A stretch of 64,000 nt of DNA from an uncultured Clostridia bacterium (GCA_947628665.1 CANRAU010000007.1:31577-95576), one strand, 5' to 3'; shown: positions 21,107 to 30,768, counted from the stretch's first letter. Program-made: numbers and translations. Notes: generated by a model not told the origin, from the sequence alone.

Positions 21107-22588
21107 GTGAAAATCGGATTTGACAACGACCAGTACCTCAAAACCCAATCCGCGCGTATCCGCGAGCGCATTGCCTCGTTCGGCGGCAAGCTGTATTTGG
21201 AATTCGGCGGCAAAATTTTTGACGATTACCATGCGTCACGCGTGCTGCCCGGCTTTTTGCCCGACAGCAAAATGAAAATGCTGCTCGAACTCAAAGACGA
21301 CGCCGAGATCATCATCGCCATCAATGCCAACGACATTGAAAAATGCAAAATACGCGGCGACATCGGCATCCCCTATGAGCAGGATATTTTGCGTCTCATC
21401 GATACATATCGTTCGTTCGAGTTACCCGTATGCGGCGTCGTGATGACGCAGTACGGCGCGCAACCCTCCGCTGTCGCCTTTGAGGAACGCCTGCAAAAGC
21501 TCGGCGTGCGGGTCTACCGCCATTACACCATCGAGGGCTACCCCGCCAATATCCCCGTGATCGTCAGCGACAACGGCTTCGGCAAAAACGACTTTATCGA
21601 AACCTCGCGTTCGCTGGTCGTGGTCACAGCGCCGGGGCCGGGCAGCGGCAAAATGGCGGTTTGCCTTTCGCAGCTTTACCATGAGCATAAACGCGGCGTG
21701 CAGGCGGGATACGCCAAATTTGAGACGTTCCCGATCTGGAATCTGCCGCTCAAGCACCCCGTCAATCTGGCGTATGAGGCCGCGACGACCGATCTCAACG
21801 ACGTCAATATGATCGACCCCTTCCATTTGGAAGCCTACGGCGAAACAACCGTCAACTACAATCGGGATATTGAGATTTTTCCCGTACTCAACACGATTTT
21901 TGAAAACATTTTCGGGCAGTCCCCGTACAAATCCCCGACCGATATGGGGGTCAATATGGCGGGCAATTGCATTATCGACGACGACGTGGTCTGCGAAGCC
22001 TCCCGTCAGGAGGTCATTCGCCGCTATTATAAGGCGCTCGTCGCCGCGCAAAACGGCGAAACGGTGCAAAATGAGATCCGCTCCTTAGAGCTGCTGATGA
22101 AGCAGTCGGGCGTGACCCCCAACGACCGCAAATGCGTACCCGCCGCGCTGCAGGTCAGCGAGCTGACCCATGCGCCCGCAGCGGCTATGGAATTGCCCGA
22201 CGGCAGCATCGTGGTCGGCAAGACCAGCGACCTTTTGGGCGCGTCCTCGGCGCTGCTTTTGAACGCGCTGAAGAAACTGGCGAATATCCACAGCGATATA
22301 GACCTCGTTTCGCCCGTGGTCATCGGGCCGATCCAGGATCTGAAAATCAATCATCTCGGCAACAAAAATCCGCGTCTGCACACCGACGAGGTGCTTTTGG
22401 CGCTCTCAATCTCGGCGGCGACCAATCCGACCGCCGAGCGCGCCATGGGTGCACTCCCGCTTTTGCGGGGCAGCAATCTGCACTCCACCGTCATCTTATC
22501 GGAGGTCGATCTGCATACCTTTGCAAAATTAGGCGTACTCGTCACCTGCGAGCCGAAACGGCAAACGCGCACATTGTATCACAAATAA
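21107..22588 (+). CDS. DUF1846 domain-containing protein
   Basis: KIGFDNDQYLKTQSARIRERIASFGGKLYLEFGGKIFDDYHASRVLPGF, characteristic of the DUF1846 family; GTG start at 21107. Confidence 0.88.
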   Translation: MKIGFDNDQYLKTQSARIRERIASFGGKLYLEFGGKIFDDYHASRVLPGFLPDSKMKMLLELKDDAEIIIAINANDIEKCKIRGDIGIPYEQDILRLIDTYRSFELPVCGVVMTQYGAQPSAVAFEERLQKLGVRVYRHYTIEGYPANIPVIVSDNGFGKNDFIETSRSLVVVTAPGPGSGKMAVCLSQLYHEHKRGVQAGYAKFETFPIWNLPLKHPVNLAYEAATTDLNDVNMIDPFHLEAYGETTVNYNRDIEIFPVLNTIFENIFGQSPYKSPTDMGVNMAGNCIIDDDVVCEASRQEVIRRYYKALVAAQNGETVQNEIRSLELLMKQSGVTPNDRKCVPAALQVSELTHAPAAAMELPDGSIVVGKTSDLLGASSALLLNALKKLANIHSDIDLVSPVVIGPIQDLKINHLGNKNPRLHTDEVLLALSISAATNPTAERAMGALPLLRGSNLHSTVILSEVDLHTFAKLGVLVTCEPKRQTRTLYHK

Positions 22589-22654
22589 TGCAATCTGTTT
22601 TTTGAATTGGGGAATTCACCGCGAAGCTCTGCCTTCGCAAAAGGGGAAGTTTTT

Positions 22655-24259
22655 ATGGCAGCAAAATACATCTTTGTCACAGGCGGCGTTGTCTCGGGCT
22701 TAGGCAAGGGCATTACGGCGGCGTCGCTCGGGCGGCTTTTGAAGGATCGCGGGCTTTCGGTCACGGTCATTAAGCTCGACCCGTATTTGAACATCGATCC
22801 CGGTACGATGAATCCGATCCAGCACGGCGAGGTATTTGTCACCGACGACGGTGCGGAGACCGACCTCGATCTCGGGCATTACGAGCGTTTCATTGACGTA
22901 AGTCTCACCAAAAACAGCTCCTGCACCTCGGGCAGCGTGTACTACAACGTGCTTTCCAACGAGCGCAAGGGCGTTTATGGCGGGCAAACGATCCAGATCA
23001 TCCCGCACATCACCAACGAGATCAAGCGCCGCATCGCGCTCAACGAGACAGAGACGACCGACATCGTCTTAGTAGAGATCGGCGGCACGGTGGGCGACAT
23101 CGAGAGCCAGCCGTTTTTGGAGGCGATCCGTCAATTTGCGCAGGAGCGCGCGGGTGACTGTATGTTCGTACACGTCACGCTTGTGCCGTACCTCGGCGCG
23201 TCCATGGAACTGAAAACCAAGCCCACGCAGCACTCCGTCAAGGAGCTTTTGGGGATAGGCATTCGCCCCGACATCATCGTGCTGCGCACCGAGCATCCCA
23301 TCAGTCAGGACATTAAGGATAAAATCGCGCTGTTCTGCAACGTACCGTCCAGAAACGTGATCGAAAACCGCGATATGCCCACGCTGTACGAGATCCCCAT
23401 GGCGCTCGAACAAGAAGGCATTGCCGACATCGTGGTCGAGCGTCTCCGCTTATCGTGCGGCGAACCCGACCACAAGGATTGGCGCAACATGATGGAAAAG
23501 AACGCCAATTTGAAAAAGCGGGTCAACATTGCGCTCGTCGGGAAATATGTGGAGCTACACGACTCGTATTTGAGCGTGAATGAGGCGCTCAAGCACGGCG
23601 GGCTTGACCACGACGCGCAGGTCCATATCGATTGGGTGGACTCCGAAACGCTCACCGATGCAAACGTCGCCGAACGCCTCTCTGACGCAGACGGCATTTT
23701 AGTCCCCGGCGGCTTCGGCACGCGCGGCATCCCCGGGAAAATCTGTGCGGCCAAGTACGCGCGCGAGCATAAAGTACCGTATCTCGGCATCTGCCTGGGG
23801 CTTCAAATCGCGGTCATTGAATTTGCGCGCAACGTATTGGGGCTTGACGCCAATACGACCGAGATCGACCCCGACACGAAGCATCCCGTCATTTACCTGA
23901 TGCCCGATCAGCACGATGTGACCAATCTCGGCGGCACAATGCGTTTGGGGCAATACCCCTGTATGCTCGACCCCGAATCCAAAGCCTATGCGGCATACAG
24001 CCAACAGCTGATTTACGAGCGGCATCGTCATCGCTATGAGGTCAACAACGATTACCGTGATTTGCTGGAAGCCAACGGTATGCATATTTGCGGTGTTTCG
24101 CCCGACAAGCACATTGTGGAAATGGTCGAATTGAAAGACCATCCGTGGTTTGTCGCTTCGCAGGCGCATCCCGAATTCAAATCGCGTCCTACGCGGCCGC
24201 ATCCCCTGTTTTCGGGGCTGGTCGGCGCGGCGGTCGCCTACAGAGAGCAGAGAAAATAA
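22655..24259 (+). CDS. pyrG: CTP synthase
   Basis: [53 protein letters not shown]. Confidence 0.97.
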   Translation: MAAKYIFVTGGVVSGLGKGITAASLGRLLKDRGLSVTVIKLDPYLNIDPGTMNPIQHGEVFVTDDGAETDLDLGHYERFIDVSLTKNSSCTSGSVYYNVLSNERKGVYGGQTIQIIPHITNEIKRRIALNETETTDIVLVEIGGTVGDIESQPFLEAIRQFAQERAGDCMFVHVTLVPYLGASMELKTKPTQHSVKELLGIGIRPDIIVLRTEHPISQDIKDKIALFCNVPSRNVIENRDMPTLYEIPMALEQEGIADIVVERLRLSCGEPDHKDWRNMMEKNANLKKRVNIALVGKYVELHDSYLSVNEALKHGGLDHDAQVHIDWVDSETLTDANVAERLSDADGILVPGGFGTRGIPGKICAAKYAREHKVPYLGICLGLQIAVIEFARNVLGLDANTTEIDPDTKHPVIYLMPDQHDVTNLGGTMRLGQYPCMLDPESKAYAAYSQQLIYERHRHRYEVNNDYRDLLEANGMHICGVSPDKHIVEMVELKDHPWFVASQAHPEFKSRPTRPHPLFSGLVGAAVAYREQRK

Positions 24260-24311
24260 GCAAAAATCCGAACATATCACCCAAAAGGTGTATGTTCGGA
24301 TTATTTGACTT

Positions 24312-24396
<85 letters not shown>

Positions 24397-24428
24397 CTAT
24401 TGACTTTTCCTGCGCTGAAGGCCCGAGG

Positions 24429-24504
24429 TGGAGCTGGTGGACGGACTCGAACCCCCGACCTGCTGATTACAAATCAGCTGCTCTACCAACTGAGCTACAC
24501 CAGC
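24429..24504 (-). tRNA. tRNA-Thr (TGT)
   Basis: Complement GCTGGTGTAGCTCAGTTGGTAGAGCAGCTGATTTGTAATCAGC...CACCAGCTCCA. Confidence 0.93.
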
Positions 24505-25230
24505 ATTTCAACGCTCGACTATCATAGCATACAAAACTCGTTTCGTCAAGAGTATTTTTGCTTTTTGCGGACAAGTTTTGTGTATGATTACAATTGTTGT
24601 GTTACAATAATTGTAAACCACATCCATGTCCCAGCTTTTCGTTAAAAAACATTGCAATTTTTTTCGCATTATGTTAAAATTTTTTCACGCCCTACAAAGG
24701 CAATGAAAGGAGCGTGGTCTTAGTGACCAAACTTTTGAACTTGCCCTGCGCTTTGATGAGTGTCATTAATGTACCATTTGATGACGCAAGACGTGCTTGC
24801 TATAGGGCAAATTAATCAGCGAGTGCCTATCGCTTAAGAAGCACAGTTTTCATTGATGCGAAGTGTACTGCCTTTGTTCGCAATCCCGGTAACATATAGT
24901 CGCGAATATATGTAGAGCCAGAGCCTTGAGCCAGAGCCGGGACGTGAAAAACTTCATTGCTATAAAATAGGCCATAAAGGTGTTGGATTCGTAGTACGTC
25001 CAGCGCCTTTCTTGATCTTCACAGTCAGTAAAAATGACGAAAAAGCTACAGCATCGTAATACATCACGATATAAAGGCCTATTTATTGCTACCAAATCGA
25101 AAATATTTACTATACGTTCAGTCTCTCTTTGATCTATTATCCCTTTCTAAAAATAGGTAGTAATTAAGCTGGAAAATCATATCTATCAGAATGGAAGCGT
25201 GAAATTCAAAGAATAATTCTCTAAAACGGT

Positions 25231-25336
25231 CATTTTATGCTCCGTATTTGACTTGCATTTTTGATTCTTTAAATATGAGGCTTGGCCAAACAGACTATTT
25301 TTTCAAAAATCAAAAAAGTAAAAAGCCCCCGAAAGG
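25231..25336. repeat. Degenerate copy of the prophage right-end (integrase 3' flank, arm-site region)
   Basis: Aligns by eye over ~106 bp with 63614-63719, including GTATTTGACTTGCAT, AGACTATTTTTTCA and AAAAGCCCCCGAAAG. Confidence 0.75.
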
Positions 25337-25398
25337 TTTGAACTGCTCCAAATTGTACGGACAGTACAAAAGCCCCCTGTGGTAGGAGATATTAAGGA

Positions 25399-26253
25399 TT
25401 AAGCAACGAACTGACTTCGCAATTCAAGCGGGGTCAGTTTTGTTTTGAATTGAATACGCTGATGGTTGTAAAAGTGGATGTACTCAGCTATGAGGAGGCG
25501 AGCCTCCTCATAGGTTTTGAGTTTGACACGGTAAATGCACTCTGTTTTGAGAATAGAGAAGAAATTTTCAGCCAGAGCATTGTCATAGGGATTACCCCGT
25601 CTTGACATTGACGGCGTTATGCCGTATGATTGAGTTAGCTTAAAGTACGCTTGTGAGGTATACTGAAAGCCTTGGTCACTGTGGAGTTGCAGCTCTGCGG
25701 TGACCTTCTCTTTTCTCTTGGCCGCTCTGATCGTACTTAAAACAAGATTGATGTTCTGCTCCGTTCCGGTCTTGTAGGCCACAATACTGTTGTCATACAG
25801 ATCACGGATAACGGACAGATACAAAGTGCCTTGTCCGGTCTTGATGTATGAAATATCTGTCACCCACTTTTGGTTTGGTCTTTCTGCCTTAAAATCTCTG
25901 TTTAACAGATTGGGATAACGATGCAGATATTCTCCGTAATTGCGGTATTTCTTTCTTCTCACCACAGATAGCAGATTATATTTCTGCATAACTCGCAGGA
26001 TGGTTTTCGGATTATGATGAATCTTCTGTTTTTCAAGCCAGATATGTACTCTGCGGTATCCGTATGTTTTACCGCATTCCTCTTGACACTCCCGTATCTT
26101 TTCCGCCAGCGGCAGATCCTTTGCCGGCATATCCATCCTTGATACAAAGCCGTAGTAGCCACTTCTGGATACTTCAAAAAATCTGCACATTTCACTGATG
26201 CTGTATTTATCTTTGTACCGGTAGATCACCCTGTATTTTACGCTTGTTCTCAC
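25399..26253 (-). CDS. IS3-family transposase OrfB (DDE/rve integrase core)
   Basis: HTH_21-like VSRSGYYGFVSR; QKWVTDISYI, LHSDQGFQYTS, GNPYDNALAENFFSILKTE. Confidence 0.95.
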   Translation of the reverse strand: MRTSVKYRVIYRYKDKYSISEMCRFFEVSRSGYYGFVSRMDMPAKDLPLAEKIRECQEECGKTYGYRRVHIWLEKQKIHHNPKTILRVMQKYNLLSVVRRKKYRNYGEYLHRYPNLLNRDFKAERPNQKWVTDISYIKTGQGTLYLSVIRDLYDNSIVAYKTGTEQNINLVLSTIRAAKRKEKVTAELQLHSDQGFQYTSQAYFKLTQSYGITPSMSRRGNPYDNALAENFFSILKTECIYRVKLKTYEEARLLIAEYIHFYNHQRIQFKTKLTPLELRSQFVA

Positions 26254-26585
26254 TTCCTTTCGGTGAGCGAGAGAAAATCCCGCATCAGTTCATTTTCCAT
26301 TTCCAATGATTTGATCTTTGCTTCCTTACAAGCAAGGATGTATCTGAGTTCGGCAATCTTATCTTCCTCGCTGACTACATAATCCTTTGGCGGTCTGCCT
26401 CTCTTTTTCAGGGCGATTCCTGCTGCAAGTTTTCGCTGCTTTCTGTTATATCTTTTTGTGAACTCATGAATTTGCTCTGCTGTAAATCCTAGTCTTTCTC
26501 CTATTTCTTTTCGCGTTAGTCCTTTTTCTTTCAATTCTATTATCTCTTTTTCATACGTTTGGATATGTCGATATTTCTTTGCCAT
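26250..26585 (-). CDS. IS3-family transposase OrfA (HTH)
   Basis: KGLTRKEIGERLGFTAEQI HTH; C-terminal coiled coil; 4-bp overlap with orfB. Confidence 0.85.
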   Translation of the reverse strand: MAKKYRHIQTYEKEIIELKEKGLTRKEIGERLGFTAEQIHEFTKRYNRKQRKLAAGIALKKRGRPPKDYVVSEEDKIAELRYILACKEAKIKSLEMENELMRDFLSLTERK

Positions 26586-26849
26586 AAAAATTCCCTCCTG
26601 CAGTTGTTTCTTTCATTCTACCACAGGAGGGGCCTTTTTTCTATTGTCCGTTTTTACTGGACTTGTTCAGGTTTGTCCATCAAGCGCGCTCGGGAGCTTA
26701 TTGGAACGCAGTAACCTACGCTTTGCTGTAAGATGAACACCCCTTGCAGCCGGTGATTGCTAGACACGCAAAATTAAATCCAACACTATGCTTCGCATAC
26801 AGCATTCACCACTAAATGGGAATTTATATTGATGATAATTATATATGAT

Positions 26850-27431
26850 TTACGAAAGTTTATACTTAAAATAATCTTCCCGCAGAATGCCGCGCTCAAC
26901 AACGTCTACCCGTTCGCCGGTCATAAGAAGCCGGTATGCTTTTCTGCGCGTCCCTTCATATTTTAAGCCACATTTCTCCATGACGCGCGACGAGCCAATG
27001 TTCTCCGCCGCGTGGCTACCATTTATGCGATAGAATCCGACCTCCTCAAAGCAGTAGCGTAAAACCTCCATAAGTGCTTCGGTCATAATTCCTTTACCCC
27101 ACCATGCCTTGCTTATGCAGTAGCCAATCCCCCCTGTCTCCTGATAGGCGTCAACTGTTCCTGCCTCGATGTCACCGATGAGAATGTTCCTATCTTTCAA
27201 TACAATAGCCCAATGATAGCACTCTAGCCGTTTGCATTCCTCCTCCCATGCTTTCAAAAGAGCATGGGTAAGGGAAATATCGCCGTGCGGCATCCACGTC
27301 AAATATTTGGTCACGTCCGGGTCGTTCATCCAGTTGGCGAACGCTTCCTCGGCATCGCTTTCTTTCCACGGACGCAAGATAAGCCGCTCCGTTTGTAATT
27401 CCTTTGTACCTTTATGTTCCATTTTCATCAC
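26850..27431 (-). CDS. GNAT N-acetyltransferase (RimJ/RimL-like)
   Basis: TERLILRPWKESDAEEAFANWMNDPDVTKYLTW, GYCISKAWWGKGIMTEAL, NIGSSRVMEKCGLKYEGT. Confidence 0.9.
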   Translation of the reverse strand: MMKMEHKGTKELQTERLILRPWKESDAEEAFANWMNDPDVTKYLTWMPHGDISLTHALLKAWEEECKRLECYHWAIVLKDRNILIGDIEAGTVDAYQETGGIGYCISKAWWGKGIMTEALMEVLRYCFEEVGFYRINGSHAAENIGSSRVMEKCGLKYEGTRRKAYRLLMTGERVDVVERGILREDYFKYKLS

Positions 27432-27577
27432 CTGTGTCGTTATAAATTCAGTTTATTGTGCAATGATAGCACAAAAAGACGTGTAAATCAAATGGCACAG
27501 GCACTTATTTAGAGGTATCGTTAAAAGATGCGCGTCCCAAATCTATATTGTTCCGTTTACAGTAGGCCAAGCATATT

Positions 27578-27922
27578 TTACAACAGTTGAATTTGAATAC
27601 CAACCACTCCGTAGGTATCCTGCTGTTCCTTTGTATAGTACGCGTCCATATCTCTTGGAGAAGCGGCCTCAAGATTTTGTTCGGTATATCCGCATTCCGG
27701 CAGGGGAAGCGCACGATAAAGTGCATCAAAGGAATCATAGATGAAAAGGTTTACGACTTGAGTCCTTAACTTTTGGCTCGGATCATCACTGTTCACAAAG
27801 CAAATGTCGTCTCCGATTTGAATGCGCCTTCTTTTTTCATCATATAAACGCAGCTCGATTGTTTTCTCTCCGCTTCGAATCCGCTCAAACGGTGACGGGA
27901 AAAGTTTCATCGTGTGTTCCAT
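27578..27922 (-). CDS. ASCH-domain protein
   Basis: LFPSPFERIRSGEKTIELRLYDEKRRRIQIGDDICF. Confidence 0.8.
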   Translation of the reverse strand: MEHTMKLFPSPFERIRSGEKTIELRLYDEKRRRIQIGDDICFVNSDDPSQKLRTQVVNLFIYDSFDALYRALPLPECGYTEQNLEAASPRDMDAYYTKEQQDTYGVVGIQIQLL

Positions 27923-27960
27923 CTATTGCTCTCCTGTACAAATAATAAAAAGAAAAACAA

Positions 27961-28003
27961 AACACCAATCTTGATAAGCCTTTGTATCAAAATTGGTGTT
28001 TTT
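27961..28003. terminator. Bidirectional hairpin abutting attL
   Basis: AACACCAATCTTGATA-loop-TATCAAAATTGGTGTTTTT. Confidence 0.7.
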
Positions 28004-28053
28004 ATTTGGTTGCGGGGGTGGGACTTGAACCACACGACCTCCGGGTTATGAGC
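28004..28053. repeat. attL (50-bp repeat, 3' part of tRNA-fMet)
   Basis: ATTTGGTTGCGGGGGTGGGACTTGAACCACACGACCTCCGGGTTATGAGC, identical to 63749-63798. Confidence 0.93.
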
Positions 28054-28101
28054 GCATATTGTCCATAGCAAAATCGTTGAAACATAAACATTTTTAAATA
28101 T

Positions 28102-28123
28102 TTGACTTGCAAATTGACTTGCA
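28102..28123. promoter_or_regulatory. Candidate integrase arm-type sites (left arm)
   Basis: TTGACTTGCA at 28102-28111 and 28114-28123. Confidence 0.55.
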
Positions 28124-28268
28124 TACATTTCTATAATGAAAGTAACCCGTTCACTGACACCGTTTAGTCTTTAATATAATATCTAATATCAGACCGACAG
28201 TATATTCGCAAGACAGAATTCATTTATAAAGCAAAAAGCGAGACGGATATAAATCCTATCTTGCTTTT

Positions 28269-28332
28269 TTACTTCCCCACTTCCGGCAAGGGCTTTCCGC
28301 TTTTTTGGTTCTGCCTTGCGGCGCAGATCTAA
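28269..28332. repeat. 36-bp hairpin repeat units (left of moron cassette)
   Basis: TTCCCCACTTCCGGCAAGGGCTTTCCGCTTTTTT followed by GGTTCTGCCTTGCGGCGCAGATCTA. Confidence 0.6.
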
Positions 28333-28395
28333 TGTGGGTAAAATTTGTTTTCTGTAATCCTAAAACCCTAACGTAAAAAATTTTTAAAAAGCCTA

Positions 28396-28424
28396 TTGAC
28401 AATACGCCAAAATTGGAGTAATAT
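28396..28424 (+). promoter_or_regulatory. Near-consensus sigma-70 promoter of the moron cassette
   Basis: TTGACA - 17 bp - TAATAT. Confidence 0.8.
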
Positions 28425-28472
28425 GTAAATGTAATCAAGAGGGGCGATACCCGAACAGAAAGGACGATAAAA

Positions 28473-28781
28473 ATGACAAAATATGAAATCAAAAAAGCCA
28501 CAAGAGAAATTAGAGGTTACAAAAACCGTAACAAAATCTGCGAGGGCTGCACGCTTGAGGGCAATGGCGATATTTTTGACGAAATCGTTAAATCTTTTGA
28601 TAGTAAAGACGAGGCTCTTAATGCTCTCAAAACGTACAAGTCGAAAATAGAGATAGCCGGCGATCTGTATATGGTCACTGAATACTTCGTTCAGGAAAAC
28701 GAATATGACGAGGACGGCGAATGGATAGATGGCGGCGATATTTGGGAATTTTCTCCTTTGCCTGAAGAGGTGGAAGCGTGA
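28473..28781 (+). CDS. Phage/moron hypothetical protein (102 aa, acidic)
   Basis: Independent promoter; overlaps the downstream HTH gene by 4 bp. Confidence 0.75.
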   Translation: MTKYEIKKATREIRGYKNRNKICEGCTLEGNGDIFDEIVKSFDSKDEALNALKTYKSKIEIAGDLYMVTEYFVQENEYDEDGEWIDGGDIWEFSPLPEEVEA

Positions 28782-29059
28782 GACGGAGATACGGAGACTG
28801 CATCCGCAAGGACGGGAACTGCACACTTTGCGATCTTGTGAATTGTGGGTGCGACTGTCACAATCGTGAAATCAACAAATTTACGTGGGCGCGTATGGCG
28901 GCAGGATTAGATCAACCGACGCTCGCTAAAGCAGCAGGGGTAAACATCAGTCAAATTCAAAAACTTGAACGCGGAGAAATCAAGATCGAAAATCTAACCG
29001 CCAAAAATCTATTTGCCCTCGCCGATGCAATCGGATGCAATCCTAAAGATTTAATCTGA
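28778..29059 (+). CDS. XRE-type HTH protein with N-terminal Cys cluster
   Basis: MAAGLDQPTLAKAAGVNISQIQKLERGEIKIENLTAKNLFALADAIGCNP; N-terminal CTLCDLVNCGCDCH. Confidence 0.85.
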   Translation: MRRRYGDCIRKDGNCTLCDLVNCGCDCHNREINKFTWARMAAGLDQPTLAKAAGVNISQIQKLERGEIKIENLTAKNLFALADAIGCNPKDLI

Positions 29060-29116
29060 TCGATCAAACACGGTGCGGAGCGGACCGCATTTAAAAAGTT
29101 CTTCCATAAGGAAATC

Positions 29117-29160
29117 CGTCCCAAAGGTTTAGAAATTCTAACCTTTGGGACGGTTTTTAT
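29117..29160 (+). terminator. Intrinsic terminator of the moron cassette
   Basis: CCGTCCCAAAGGTTTAGAA-TTCTAACCTTTGGGACGG followed by TTTTT. Confidence 0.88.
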
Positions 29161-29177
29161 TTTCTTCTTATTTTTTC

Positions 29178-29286
29178 GGGTTCTGCCTTACGGCGCAGAT
29201 TTACCGCTTTTTTGGGTTCTGCCTTACGGCGCAGATTTACCGCTTTTTTATGTTCCAGTTCACGGCTTGGACTGGCCGCTTTTTCC
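29178..29286. repeat. 36-bp hairpin repeat units (right of moron cassette), 2 near-identical plus 1 degenerate
   Basis: GGGTTCTGCCTTACGGCGCAGATTTACCGCTTTTTT period 36 (29178, 29214), degenerate third unit from 29250. Confidence 0.8.
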
Positions 29287-29406
29287 AATCCCTACTTATC
29301 GACAAGGAATGTACGTTTTTAAGTGGCAACGCTCTTAACGGTCTGCTAAGAGCGTTGCCAAATGCCCATCCGCAGGACGCGAAAAGGCTGTTCTTCGCCG
29401 CACGTT

Positions 29407-30504
29407 TCACGCCGTTTTCACGATGCGAATCTGCACGCGGTCTATAGGCTTGCCCGTAATGCCCGCATAGCCGCTGGGATTTACCGTGTTGTAATTCCGA
29501 ACCCACGGGAGATACCCTCCGCCGACGGTAGACACGCGGTATTCCACGGCGTATCCGGGCAAATCCACGAGCGTCATTTGCAGCATATCCATTTCCTTGC
29601 CGAGCACGCCCGCATAGCCGTCCGTGTTCTTCGTGTTGTAGTCCGTGACCCAAGGATACCACTTGCCGCCTTTTGTATGTACGCGGTATTTGATCTTTCC
29701 CTTGGACAACCCTGCACGGATGGCGTTCACAGCTTTGCCGGTGATACCCGCGTAGCCGTCCGCATTCTTCTCATTGTAATTCTCTACCCAGCCGAGCCAT
29801 GACTTGCCCGTGTAGGTCTGATACTCCACGTCGATGTGGTCATTTGCGGGCCGTGCGCTCGCTGCGGGCTTCGGCGCTTCGACCTTGTATCCGTTATAGC
29901 CTCCCGCCTGAATGAGGGTAGGATAATCCTTGTACGCAATATCCATATCCACCCTGCCGCCGATGCCGTCGACCGCGCCGTCCGAGGTGTATTGCCATAT
30001 GCCGTATTTCCCCGTAAACGTGGGCTTGGATGTCCACTGCGCCAGCCAAATGTCGTATTTAGCCTTGCAATCCGCATCGATCTTGGTATCCAGCCAGCTT
30101 TTATTTGCGTACACCGAAACGTAGTACCCAGCCGCTTTTACCGTATCGCAAAACGCGCGGATGATGTTGGAAATGACGGCAGTGCTTAGACCTGATTGCT
30201 TAGCGTCCTCGATGTCGAATGCCACTGGATATGCAAATTGCTTGCCCTTAATCCAGCCAAGGAACGTCTGTGCTTCCTGCTTCGCCTGCTCGGCGTTCAT
30301 GGCGTAACTGTAATGGTACGCCCCTACGGGGATACCCGCCGCCGTCGCGCCCGCGTAGTATTCCTCGAAGCGTTCGTCCTTTTGCTGGTCATAACGCCCG
30401 TAGCCCGCCCGCAGCATGGCAAATTGCACGCCCGCCGCCTTGACCTTCGTCCAGTCGATTTTGCCTTGATGCTTGCTTACATCTATGCCTTTGATCTCCG
30501 CCAT
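29407..30504 (-). CDS. Endolysin: GH25 muramidase with three C-terminal W-rich (ChW-like) repeats
   Basis: GIDVSKHQGKIDWTKVKAAGVQFAMLRAGYG, AFDIED; three 'xxWxxxYNxxxxxGYAGxxGKxxxxxxxxL' repeats. Confidence 0.92.
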   Translation of the reverse strand: MAEIKGIDVSKHQGKIDWTKVKAAGVQFAMLRAGYGRYDQQKDERFEEYYAGATAAGIPVGAYHYSYAMNAEQAKQEAQTFLGWIKGKQFAYPVAFDIEDAKQSGLSTAVISNIIRAFCDTVKAAGYYVSVYANKSWLDTKIDADCKAKYDIWLAQWTSKPTFTGKYGIWQYTSDGAVDGIGGRVDMDIAYKDYPTLIQAGGYNGYKVEAPKPAASARPANDHIDVEYQTYTGKSWLGWVENYNEKNADGYAGITGKAVNAIRAGLSKGKIKYRVHTKGGKWYPWVTDYNTKNTDGYAGVLGKEMDMLQMTLVDLPGYAVEYRVSTVGGGYLPWVRNYNTVNPSGYAGITGKPIDRVQIRIVKTA

Positions 30505-30507
30505 GGT

Positions 30508-30768
30508 TCAGTCCTCCTTAGGTGCTATGTAGGTAAGCGCCTGTTTGCTGTCCGACAATCCCGCTGTAGTGGGATCGGTGACGACGCCAAGGATCGTGAG
30601 TACGGAAAACAGCGCGTTGACCACGGCCAAGAGCTTGTTCCCGAGATCTCCGAGGTCGAGTTCAAACCCAAATACTGCGGCTGCGACCTGCACGAGCAGG
30701 AGCAGCGCCGGGATTATGGCCAGCCAAAAGGTTTTGCTTTTTAGGCGTACTGTCCAGTTGATTTTCAT
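30508..30768 (-). CDS. Phage holin (phi LC3-like family)
   Basis: MKINWTVRLKSKTFWLAIIPALLLL ... LGVVTDPTTAGLSDSKQALTY. Confidence 0.9.
   Translation of the reverse strand: MKINWTVRLKSKTFWLAIIPALLLLVQVAAAVFGFELDLGDLGNKLLAVVNALFSVLTILGVVTDPTTAGLSDSKQALTYIAPKED

Larger units (their letters stand above)
25339..26669 (-). mobile_element. IS3-family insertion sequence (orfA + orfB)
   Basis: Imperfect terminal inverted repeats (TGAAC...CGGACA...CCTGTGGTAG at both ends); candidate 4-bp target duplication GGTT (25335-25338 and 26670-26673). Confidence 0.82.

Noticed and set aside
24915-24938. Short direct repeat GAGCCAGAGCC x2
   Set aside because: Too short and isolated to assign meaning; not a CRISPR
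24850-25095. 81-aa minus-strand ORF in the intergenic island scar
   Set aside because: No family signal, no RBS; likely non-coding
26690-26720. Degenerate tRNA-fMet att copy (TTATTGGAACGCAG) after the IS
   Set aside because: Only weak similarity to ATTTGGTTGCGG; alignment would be needed
29178-29286. CRISPR array
   Set aside because: Unit repeats are contiguous with no spacers; no cas genes in the window
29145-29447. 100-aa ORF FFGFCLTAQIYRFFGFCLTAQIYRFF
   Set aside because: Translation of the 36-bp hairpin repeats; treated as structural repeat, not protein
29237-29662. 141-aa minus-strand ORF at the 3' end of the endolysin
   Set aside because: Frame-shifted reading of the ChW-like repeats
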